DNA of 10,888 nt, from contig LNZQ01000190.1 in NCBI GenBank assembly GCA_002007315.1, forward strand, positions 1-10,888, read 5' to 3'. A program made the translations under genes and the position numbers. The notes under the pieces were generated by a model. The model was not told the origin of the DNA. It ran no database searches and worked only from the letters and a program-made list of their open reading frames with translations. Below are positions 1 to 6,090 of the stretch, piece by piece (within the stretch, counting starts at the first letter, position 1; every line of letters begins with the position of its first letter). Source of the stretch: Epulopiscium sp. Nele67-Bin004 (GTDB lineage Bacteria > Bacillota_A > Clostridia > Lachnospirales > Cellulosilyticaceae).

Positions 1-780
1 TAAATAGAAATTCATTTTGCCTGTGTATTCAGGTTTAAACTTGCCAGTTTTTAGCTCAAATATTACATAACATCTCAGGTTTAGGTTATAAAATAGCAAA
101 TCTAAATAATAGTCATCACCACCAACATTAAGGTGATATTGATTTCCAAGATATGCAAAACCTGTGCCTAGTTCTAACAATAGTTTAGTTATATGTTGAA
201 CTAAAGCATTTTCGATATCTCGTTCTTTCATATTCTCAGTCAAAGAGATAAAATCAAAGATATAGGGGTCTTTAAGCATATCAACGGCTAATTTGTTGGT
301 TGGGGGAGGCAATTGGGTCATAAAATTTGTGATTTTTTGATTTATGGCTTGCCTTGCATATAAGTTGCTTTCTATTTGATGAACTAGTATATTGCGTGAC
401 CAAGTGTTTTGGATTGACTTAAAGATATACCAATTACGTTCGTCTTTATCTTTAACTTTGTCAAGAAGTGTAATATTGCTAGACCAAGTTAATTGTGAGA
501 GTACTTCTTGCACAAACTCCAAGTCGGGGTACTCAGCTGCAAAGCGTTGCATACATTTTAAATTTCGACTTGAAAAACCTGTAAGCTGGGGAAATAAGCT
601 TTTGATTTCTTGAGATAGTAAGTCTATAGATTTAGAGTTAAAGTCAGTTTTTTCTTGTGCTATTAAAATTTTATTGCCCACAGTCCAATAGAGTAATATA
701 AGCTCTTTATTTAGGGATAATGTAGCTTTTTGTTGGGATTCTAAAATATAATTTTTAAGTTCACAAATAAGTTCTTTCAT
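1..780 (-). CDS. PD-(D/E)XK nuclease family protein, YhcG/DUF1016 type (partial, C-terminus off the left edge)
   Basis: The minus-strand frame is open from an ATG at 780 to base 1 (260 codons seen, no stop). An AAGGAGG ribosome binding site lies just upstream at 790-796. Residues about 1-150 match the N-terminal DUF1016 helical region, including an LTWSSN segment near residue 97 where relatives have LPWSHN. Residues about 165-260 are the nuclease-like domain. It contains ERDIENAL (187-194), GFAYLGNQYHL (207-217), a catalytic-type Asp in YYLDLLFYN (D227), and the E-x-K motif FELKTGKFKPEY (E242, K244). Family members are usually about 340-380 residues, so perhaps 80-120 residues are missing beyond the window. 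The family is a predicted DNA endonuclease often found in accessory DNA and near restriction systems. The cellular role here is unknown. The gene is divergent from trpS. Confidence 0.88.
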   Translation of the reverse strand, partial: MKELICELKNYILESQQKATLSLNKELILLYWTVGNKILIAQEKTDFNSKSIDLLSQEIKSLFPQLTGFSSRNLKCMQRFAAEYPDLEFVQEVLSQLTWSSNITLLDKVKDKDERNWYIFKSIQNTWSRNILVHQIESNLYARQAINQKITNFMTQLPPPTNKLAVDMLKDPYIFDFISLTENMKERDIENALVQHITKLLLELGTGFAYLGNQYHLNVGGDDYYLDLLFYNLNLRCYVIFELKTGKFKPEYTGKMNFYL

Positions 781-805
781 AAAAATTTTCCTCCTTATTA
801 ATCAT

Positions 806-811
806 ATTATA
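806..811 (-). promoter_or_regulatory. -10 box of candidate promoter for the YhcG-type nuclease gene
   Basis: The minus strand reads a perfect TATAAT at 811 to 806. A start site near 799 would give a leader of about 18 nt that still includes the AAGGAGG at 790-796. The -35 position about 17 bases upstream (TGGTAT, 834-829) is a poor match, so only the -10 is convincing. Confidence 0.4.
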
Positions 812-843
812 CTCCAGAAATCTTATTTATACCACGCCTATGC

Positions 844-872
844 TTGATTTTGCTGTAATAATTTGTTACGAT
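844..872 (+). promoter_or_regulatory. weak candidate promoter for trpS
   Basis: TTGATT (844-849), a 17-base spacer and TACGAT (867-872) form a sigma-A-like pair, four of six matches in each box. The implied start near 879 would leave a leader of only about 13 nt that begins at the ribosome binding site. This pair may therefore be fortuitous, but I see no better pair in the 111-bp divergent region. Confidence 0.22.
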
Positions 873-891
873 ATACGAGAGGTGATTTTAA

Positions 892-1890
892 ATGAGTGAG
901 AGCAAAAAAACTATTTTTAGTGGTATGCAACCGTCAGGTGTTATAACGCTTGGTAACTATTTGGGTGCACTAAAAAATTGGACAAACTTGCAGGACGAAT
1001 ACAATTGTCTATATTGTATCGTTGATATGCACGCAATAACAGTAAGACAAGACCCGACAAAACTGCGTCAACGTTCTAGGGAACTATTGATGCAATATAT
1101 CGCAGCAGGGCTTGACCCGCACAAAAATGTTATATATTATCAATCTCATGTTTCAGCACATGCAGAACTTGCTTGGATTTTAAGTTGTTACACATATATG
1201 GGCGAACTTAGCCGAATGACACAATTTAAAGACAAAGGTGGCGAAAATAGTAACGCTGGATTGTATACGTATCCTGTGCTTATGGCAGCTGATATTTTGT
1301 TGTTCCAAACAGACCTTGTGCCAGTTGGGGTTGACCAAAAGCAACATTTAGAGCTTGCAAGAGATTTAGCACATAGATTTAACACTATTTATGGTGATGT
1401 GTTCAAAATTCCAGACCCGTACATTCCAAAAGTGGGTGCAAAAATTATGAGTTTGCAAGAACCTACAAAAAAGATGTCAAAATCCGATGAAGATATAAAT
1501 GCAACTATTTCTTTAGTTGACGATAAAGACACTATTATAAGGAAGTTTAAACGTGCCGTTACGGATAGTGTTGGTATTGTGAGATTTGATGAGGAGGAGC
1601 AGGCAGGTATAAGCAACTTAATGACGATATATAGTGCCGTGACAGGTGAAAGTTATGAGTCTATTCAAAATGAGTTTGAGGGTAAAGGGTATGGAGACTT
1701 CAAAATTCGTGTTGCAGAAGCTGTTGTTGAAGAACTTGCACCTATCCAACAAAAATATAATGAGCTTGCAAAAGATAAGGCGTATATCGATAGTATTATA
1801 AAAGAAAATGCAGATAAGGCGAATTATTTAGCAACAAAAACGTTACGTAAAGTGCAGAAAAAAGTGGGATTTCCACCCACTGTAAGATAA
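892..1890 (+). CDS. trpS: Tryptophan--tRNA ligase (TrpRS)
   Basis: This 332-residue class Ic aminoacyl-tRNA synthetase charges tRNA-Trp with tryptophan using ATP in the cytoplasm. The length is normal for bacterial TrpRS. The N-terminal Rossmann fold carries GMQPSGVITLGNYLGA (11-26), where TLGN occupies the HIGH-motif position. Also visible are the tryptophan-pocket segment YPVLMAADILLF (127-138), GVDQKQH (146-152), and a perfect KMSKS loop (194-198). The start is an ATG with AGAGGTGAT at 878-886. The upstream region is only 111 bp and shows no T-box leader (no T-box antiterminator sequence and no room for the stems), although T-boxes are common on this gene in Bacillota. The last 30 bases of the coding sequence also form the terminator of the convergent gene. 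Confidence 0.98.
   Translation: MSESKKTIFSGMQPSGVITLGNYLGALKNWTNLQDEYNCLYCIVDMHAITVRQDPTKLRQRSRELLMQYIAAGLDPHKNVIYYQSHVSAHAELAWILSCYTYMGELSRMTQFKDKGGENSNAGLYTYPVLMAADILLFQTDLVPVGVDQKQHLELARDLAHRFNTIYGDVFKIPDPYIPKVGAKIMSLQEPTKKMSKSDEDINATISLVDDKDTIIRKFKRAVTDSVGIVRFDEEEQAGISNLMTIYSAVTGESYESIQNEFEGKGYGDFKIRVAEAVVEELAPIQQKYNELAKDKAYIDSIIKENADKANYLATKTLRKVQKKVGFPPTVR
1858..1881 (-). terminator. Rho-independent terminator of the YitT-family gene, inside the trpS 3' end
   Basis: On the minus strand AGTGGG (1881-1876), a 7-nt loop and CCCACT (1868-1863) form a perfect 6-bp GC-rich stem. It is followed by a T run at 1862-1858 that extends the pairing T at 1863. It lies 10 bases past the minus-strand stop codon and wholly inside the trpS coding sequence. 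On the plus strand the hairpin has no T tail, so it should act mainly on minus-strand transcripts. Confidence 0.7.
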
Positions 1891-2760
1891 TTAATCAACT
1901 GATGCTGGCAAGGTGAAACCTTTCCCTTGCCCAATAACTTGGAATGTTTCTGATATAGTCATAAACGCATTTGGGTCAGCATGACTAACAACATGTTTAA
2001 CTTTAGCAACTTCACGCACTCCAACTGTCATATAAAGGATACTTTTTTCGTTTTGAGTGTATCCACCAATAGCAGGAATTATAGTAATCCCACGGTTAAC
2101 TTGTGACATAAGAGCTTCGCAAACTATGCGATGACGTTCTTTTGTAGTAACGATATAAATCGTTCGCTTTCGGTTTACCCCGTCAAGAACAAAGTTGACA
2201 ATTTTGCTACTAACAAACATAGTTAAAATAGTAAGTACTGATAAGTCAATTCCAAAATATATCAGAGATATAACGATAATACCTGCGTTAATACTAAGGC
2301 TTATAGTTGCGATATTAAAAGAAAAATATTTGTTAACGATTTTCGCTATAATATCAACACCGCCAGACGAACCGTCACACTTGAAAATAAGCCCAGTGCC
2401 AAGCCCGTGCAAAATACCCCCTGCTATAACGACAGATAGTGCCTCATTTGTTTCCAAAACTATGCCTGCTGTTATTTCTACCCAAAATGTAAACGCAAGC
2501 ATACCAAATAAGCTATATGCCACAAATTTTTTGGTCAAATGAAAATACGCTAAAATAAATAGCGGTATGTTTAGGCAAATAACCATCAAACTTATGTTTG
2601 TACCAAAAACTAGGTTAGCAAACATGGCTATACCATTGACACCTCCACTAAGAAGTTGATTTGGGAGCAAAATCCCATTTGTTGCGATGGCAATTAGTAA
2701 AGTACCAAATGTGATACCAGCTAGTCGAGTCATGTCTTGTCGCCTAGTTGATTGAACCAT
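1891..2760 (-). CDS. YitT family integral membrane protein (DUF161 plus DUF2179)
   Basis: This is a 289-residue protein. About six hydrophobic segments lie roughly at residues 13-33, 48-73, 80-103, 109-127, 151-170 and 172-192. The two conserved glycine motifs of the family, LLSGGVNGIA (36-45) and GSSGGVDIIA (130-139), show its internal duplication. The cytoplasmic C-terminal part (about 198-278, with RGITIIPAIGGYT) matches DUF2179, a small ligand-binding-like domain. The transported or sensed molecule is not known for this family. I chose the ATG at 2760 because AAGGGGGA sits 7 bases upstream of it. A longer frame opens with TTG at 2781, but that extension encodes the ribosome binding site and has none of its own. 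The stop codon directly abuts the trpS stop. Confidence 0.9.
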   Translation of the reverse strand: MVQSTRRQDMTRLAGITFGTLLIAIATNGILLPNQLLSGGVNGIAMFANLVFGTNISLMVICLNIPLFILAYFHLTKKFVAYSLFGMLAFTFWVEITAGIVLETNEALSVVIAGGILHGLGTGLIFKCDGSSGGVDIIAKIVNKYFSFNIATISLSINAGIIVISLIYFGIDLSVLTILTMFVSSKIVNFVLDGVNRKRTIYIVTTKERHRIVCEALMSQVNRGITIIPAIGGYTQNEKSILYMTVGVREVAKVKHVVSHADPNAFMTISETFQVIGQGKGFTLPASVD

Positions 2761-2798
2761 TTGTGGTCCCCCTTTCAACAATTTAAAATATTAAGATT

Positions 2799-2827
2799 AT
2801 TATTAGCGAAAAGCGAAAAAAAATCAA
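2799..2827 (-). promoter_or_regulatory. Candidate promoter for the YitT-family gene
   Basis: On the minus strand TTGATT (2827-2822), a 17-base spacer and AATAAT (2804-2799) give a good sigma-A pair (four of six and five of six). It lies about 40 bases upstream of the chosen ATG at 2760. Confidence 0.5.
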
Positions 2828-2861
2828 TAGATTTAATGAAAATAAAAATAAAAATATGGGA

Positions 2862-2879
2862 ATAGTCTAGATAGGCTAT
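2862..2879. promoter_or_regulatory. 18-bp near-palindrome upstream of the PHP gene (possible operator)
   Basis: The arms ATAGTCTA (2862-2869) and TAGGCTAT (2872-2879) are inverted with seven of eight matches around a GA centre. The element sits immediately before the ribosome binding site of the PHP gene. I see no clear -35/-10 pair for the PHP-pcrA operon, so whether this overlaps a promoter or acts in the mRNA is undecided. Confidence 0.25.
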
Positions 2880-2894
2880 AAAAAGGAGAAAAAA

Positions 2895-3617
2895 ATGAAA
2901 CTTTTAACAGATGTTCACGTGCATACAGTCGTTAGTGGACACGCATATAGCACGTTTGATGAAAATGCAAGATGGGCAAAAGATAACGGTATAAAAGTTA
3001 TGGGTATTGCTGACCACACCGATGGGATACCAGGTGGAGCAAGTTATTTGCACTTCATAAACATGAAAGTGTTGCCTAGAGAAGTTTATGGAGTAAAAAT
3101 TTTGCGTGGTATGGAGCTTAACATTTTGGATTACAATGGGTCTGTTGATTATGGTGAGGAAATTCTAAAAAGAGTTGACTATACAATCGCAAGTTATCAC
3201 CCTCCTTGTATAGAACCAACAACAGATGCGAAGCTTGCCACACGTGGTATGATTATGGCGATGGAAAATCCGTATGTGACGATAATCGGTCACCCAGGGG
3301 ACAACCGCTATCCGCTTGATTATGAAGAAGTTGTTCTTGCCTCAAAAAGAACAGGAACTGTCCTTGAAGTAAACAATGCATCTCTTAGAAGTGTAAGCAT
3401 GAGACAGGGAGTTCGTGATAGCTTAATTGAAATTTTAAAATATTGCAACAAACATGACGTGCCTGTTATGGCAAATACTGATGCTCATTTGTGTTATGAC
3501 GTTGGAAAATTTGATGACACAGTAAAACTATTTGAAGAAATTAGTTTCCCAGAAGAATTAATTTTAAATTTATATCCAGATAAAGTGATTGAACTTTTAT
3601 CATCTACAGATAAGTAA
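2895..3617 (+). CDS. PHP-domain phosphoesterase (YcdX-like phosphatase)
   Basis: This 240-residue single-domain PHP protein is about the size of stand-alone YcdX-like PHP phosphatases. The metal-binding motifs appear in order: DVHVHT (H8, H10), SGHAYS (H16), ADHTDG (D40, H41), GMELNI (E74), SYHPP (H102), IGHPGD (H133) and NTDAH (D196, H198). These would bind a three-metal cluster that hydrolyses phosphomonoesters, by analogy with the family. The substrate cannot be read from the sequence. The amidohydrolase-like fold is not fused to a polymerase or to HisJ-type features. The start is an ATG with AAAAGGAG at 2881-2888. pcrA begins 16 bp after the stop, which suggests one transcript. Confidence 0.92.
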   Translation: MKLLTDVHVHTVVSGHAYSTFDENARWAKDNGIKVMGIADHTDGIPGGASYLHFINMKVLPREVYGVKILRGMELNILDYNGSVDYGEEILKRVDYTIASYHPPCIEPTTDAKLATRGMIMAMENPYVTIIGHPGDNRYPLDYEEVVLASKRTGTVLEVNNASLRSVSMRQGVRDSLIEILKYCNKHDVPVMANTDAHLCYDVGKFDDTVKLFEEISFPEELILNLYPDKVIELLSSTDK

Positions 3618-3633
3618 AGAAAGAAGTGATGTA

Positions 3634-5814
3634 ATGAGTCTTAATGATAGACAACAAGAGGCGGTTCTTCATACTGAAGGACCGTTGCTTGTTTTGGCAG
3701 GTGCAGGGTCAGGCAAAACTAGAGTGCTTACCCATCGTATTGCCCACCTTATAAAAGAAAAAAACGTTGCTCCATGGTCAATTTTGGCGATAACATTTAC
3801 AAATAAAGCTGCAACTGAGATGAAGGAACGTGCAAGCAAACTAGTACAAAATGGTGATATGTGGATAAGCACCTTTCACTCTATGTGCGTACGAATGTTG
3901 CGACGTGACGCAGAATTGCTAGGTTATGATAGATATTTTACGATTTATGATACAGCAGACCAAAAAGTACTTATAAAAGAAGTAATGAAACAACTTGATA
4001 TCTCTGAAAAAAACTTTCCTGTTGGGCAAGTTTTGGGGGCAATTAGCAATATGAAAAATCAACTTATACTGCCAAGTGAGGCAAAAAAGCTTGCAGGTGC
4101 AGAGTTTAGAGAGTACGTTATCGCAGATATTTATGACCGTTATCAAGATAGGTTGTTTAATCTTAATGCGATGGATTTTGATGATTTGTTAGTAAACGTT
4201 TGTATTTTGTTGCAAACTCAACCACAAGTCTTGGATTATTACCAACGAAAGTTTAAATATATTTTGGTTGATGAATATCAAGATACAAACATGGTGCAAT
4301 ATAAGCTTGTGCAAATGTTGGCTGGATTGTATCAAAACTTATGCGTTGTTGGAGATGATGACCAAAGTATATACGGTTGGCGTGGGGCAGATATAAAAAA
4401 CATTCTTGGCTTTGAAAAAGATTTTGATGACGTTATGACGATTAAGCTTGAAGAAAACTATCGCTCAACAAAAAATATACTTGATGCTGCAAACAAAGTT
4501 GTAGCTAACAACAGAAACCGAAAGCACAAAGCACTTTGGACTGCAAAAGAAAAAGGTGATCCAATTTATATAATGGAGCTTGACAATGAATATAAAGAAG
4601 CAGTTGCCGTTGCTGACAAAATTGTTTGGCTTATCGAGTCGGGCACATACGACTACAAAGATTTTGCGATATTGTATAGAACAAATGCCCAGTCACGTGC
4701 ATTAGAAGAAAAAATGATTGCACATTCTATCCCGTATAGACTTCTTGGCGGTGTAAGGTTTTATGAGCGTAAAGAAATCAAAGATTTGCTTGCATATTTG
4801 AGAGTGATTGCGAACGGCAAAGATGATATTGCACTAAAACGTATAATTAACGTGCCAAAGCGTGGAATTGGGGCGGCAACTATAAGCAAAATAGAACTTC
4901 ATGGGATACAAAATGGACTGAACTTTTTTGAGGCGGCAAGCGATAGCATACAAAATAATATTGTATCTGGAGCAGCAGCACAAAAAATTAGAGAGTTTGT
5001 TTCAACAATTGAGGCACTTAGAGAAACAAAAGATGACGTTCGTCACTTAGTTGATATACTTATAGAAAAAGTAGGATATTTAGATTATATCAAAAATTAT
5101 GATGATGAAGACCCGCAAGACAGAATTAAAAATATTGAGGAGCTTGTTTCAAAAGCACAAACATATATGCAGGCAGCAGAAGAACCTACGCTTGACCAGT
5201 TTTTAGAAGAAATTGCTCTTGTTGCAGATGTTGATAACTATGACGAAAATAGTAATTCAATAGTTTTGATGACTCTCCATAGTGCAAAAGGGCTTGAGTT
5301 TCCAGTTGTATTTTTGACGGGGCTTGAGGAAGGGCTATTCCCTAGTTATATGAGCATTAAAGATGAAGAATATGATGACACAAAGCTTGAGGAGGAGCGT
5401 CGCCTTGCATATGTTGGGATAACACGGGCAATGGAAAAATTGTATTTAACATATGCAACTGAAAGAATGGTGTATGGGCAAACAAAAATAAACACACCAT
5501 CACGCTTTATAAATGAAATACCAACTGAAATCACAAACAGAGAAGTTAATAAACGAAAATCGTATCAACCAGAATATGAATTCAAGCAACAGTATAAACA
5601 ACAATTTTCAAAGCCAAGACAAAAAATTGAAAACGTACCACCGTATGAGTCTGACATTAATATGGGTGATGTTGTTAAACATAGAATGTTTGGGCGTGGA
5701 ACAGTAACTGAGTTATCGAAAACTTCAGATGATGTATTTGCAACAATTGAATTTGATAGTGGGCAAACAAGAAAGCTAAGTGTTAAGTTTGCAAGGCTAC
5801 AAAAGGTAAAATAG
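3634..5814 (+). CDS. pcrA: ATP-dependent DNA helicase PcrA (UvrD/Rep family, SF1A)
   Basis: This 726-residue 3'-5' DNA helicase acts in nucleotide-excision repair, replication-fork restart and removal of proteins from DNA. Visible motifs include the Q-motif region LNDRQQEAV (3-11), Walker A GAGSGKT (23-29), Ia ITFTNKAATEM (53-63), II DEYQDTN (213-219), III GDDDQSIYGWRGAD (240-253), IV LEENYRST (272-279), V TLHSAKGLEF, and VI EEERRLAYVGITRA. The C-terminal end (from GDVVKHRMFGRGTV) is the Tudor-like RNA-polymerase-interacting domain typical of PcrA. I chose the ATG at 3634 because AGAAGTGAT (3622-3630) precedes it. An in-frame TTG at 3589 would add 15 residues that overlap the PHP gene and do not look like PcrA. 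Length is as expected for the family. Confidence 0.97.
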   Translation: MSLNDRQQEAVLHTEGPLLVLAGAGSGKTRVLTHRIAHLIKEKNVAPWSILAITFTNKAATEMKERASKLVQNGDMWISTFHSMCVRMLRRDAELLGYDRYFTIYDTADQKVLIKEVMKQLDISEKNFPVGQVLGAISNMKNQLILPSEAKKLAGAEFREYVIADIYDRYQDRLFNLNAMDFDDLLVNVCILLQTQPQVLDYYQRKFKYILVDEYQDTNMVQYKLVQMLAGLYQNLCVVGDDDQSIYGWRGADIKNILGFEKDFDDVMTIKLEENYRSTKNILDAANKVVANNRNRKHKALWTAKEKGDPIYIMELDNEYKEAVAVADKIVWLIESGTYDYKDFAILYRTNAQSRALEEKMIAHSIPYRLLGGVRFYERKEIKDLLAYLRVIANGKDDIALKRIINVPKRGIGAATISKIELHGIQNGLNFFEAASDSIQNNIVSGAAAQKIREFVSTIEALRETKDDVRHLVDILIEKVGYLDYIKNYDDEDPQDRIKNIEELVSKAQTYMQAAEEPTLDQFLEEIALVADVDNYDENSNSIVLMTLHSAKGLEFPVVFLTGLEEGLFPSYMSIKDEEYDDTKLEEERRLAYVGITRAMEKLYLTYATERMVYGQTKINTPSRFINEIPTEITNREVNKRKSYQPEYEFKQQYKQQFSKPRQKIENVPPYESDINMGDVVKHRMFGRGTVTELSKTSDDVFATIEFDSGQTRKLSVKFARLQKVK

Positions 5815-5845
5815 GGGGCAGCCAACGGCTATCCCCTTATTTATT
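5813..5845 (+). terminator. Rho-independent terminator after pcrA
   Basis: AGGGG (5813-5817) pairs with CCCCT (5833-5837), and AGCC (5820-5823) pairs with GGCT (5827-5830). A 2x2 internal loop separates the two helices and the loop is AAC. The T-rich stretch TTATTTATT follows. The stem starts within the pcrA TAG stop codon. Confidence 0.7.
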
Positions 5846-5853
5846 GTGGCGTG

Positions 5854-5893
5854 AATATTAAGCTAATATTACAAGATTACTCTAATATTACAA
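5854..5893. repeat. Inverted repeat plus 12-bp direct repeat after the pcrA terminator
   Basis: AATATTA (5854-5860) and TAATATT (5864-5870) form a perfect 7-bp inverted repeat with a 3-base centre. CTAATATTACAA occurs exactly at 5863-5874 and again at 5882-5893, with a 19-base period. All lie between the pcrA terminator and the candidate promoter of the next gene. They may be binding sites, or simply AT-rich intergenic sequence. Confidence 0.5.
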
Positions 5894-5907
5894 AATGCCG
5901 TTATCTA

Positions 5908-5936
5908 TTGCTTTTCTATCTGCCTTGATATATACT
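5908..5936 (+). promoter_or_regulatory. Candidate promoter for the 730-residue secreted protein gene
   Basis: TTGCTT (5908-5913), a 17-base spacer and TATACT (5931-5936, five of six) form a sigma-A-like pair. Transcription from about 5943 would give a leader of roughly 150 nt that includes the repeats at 5974-6049. Confidence 0.42.
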
Positions 5937-5973
5937 ATGAATATGTTGAGGGACAGCATAAACAAAAAACATT

Positions 5974-6006
5974 AAATATTAAAACAACCGCGGTCAAATA
6001 TTAAAA
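5974..6006. repeat. 11-bp direct repeat flanking a GC-rich octamer palindrome
   Basis: AAATATTAAAA occurs exactly at 5974-5984 and 5996-6006 (22-base period). Between the copies is ACCGCGGT (5987-5994), a perfect 8-bp palindrome that stands out in otherwise very AT-rich DNA. In the predicted leader of the next gene. Confidence 0.5.
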
Positions 6007-6027
6007 AATATAAACTCTATATCAAAT

Positions 6028-6049
6028 ATAAGGCAAAAATAAGGCAAAA
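6028..6049. repeat. 11-bp perfect tandem repeat (two units)
   Basis: ATAAGGCAAAA is repeated head to tail at 6028-6038 and 6039-6049, about 30 bases before the ribosome binding site of the secreted protein gene. Its function is unknown. The unit contains AAGG but is not followed by a suitable start codon. Confidence 0.6.
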
Positions 6050-6090
6050 TAATTTACTCATACTTATACACACGTCTAAGGAGGATTTCT

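Noticed and set aside
392..613. Plus-strand open frame within the left-edge region
   Set aside because: It is antisense to the well-supported YhcG-type nuclease frame and has no ribosome binding site.
781..891. T-box riboswitch in front of trpS
   Set aside because: The gap is only 111 bp, part of it used by the divergent gene, and no conserved T-box sequence, specifier stem or terminator is visible.
2761..2781. Longer YitT protein starting at TTG 2781
   Set aside because: The added residues are encoded by the AAGGGGGA ribosome binding site of the ATG at 2760, and the longer start has no such site of its own.
3589..3633. Longer PcrA starting at TTG 3589
   Set aside because: It overlaps the PHP gene by 29 bases, adds non-homologous residues, and the ATG at 3634 has a usable ribosome binding site.
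5864..5891. Two exact copies of TAATATTAC, the nonanucleotide at geminivirus-type rolling-circle origins
   Set aside because: No Rep gene is nearby, the motif is not in the loop of a GC-rich stem, and such AT-rich nonamers arise easily in a low-GC bacterial genome.
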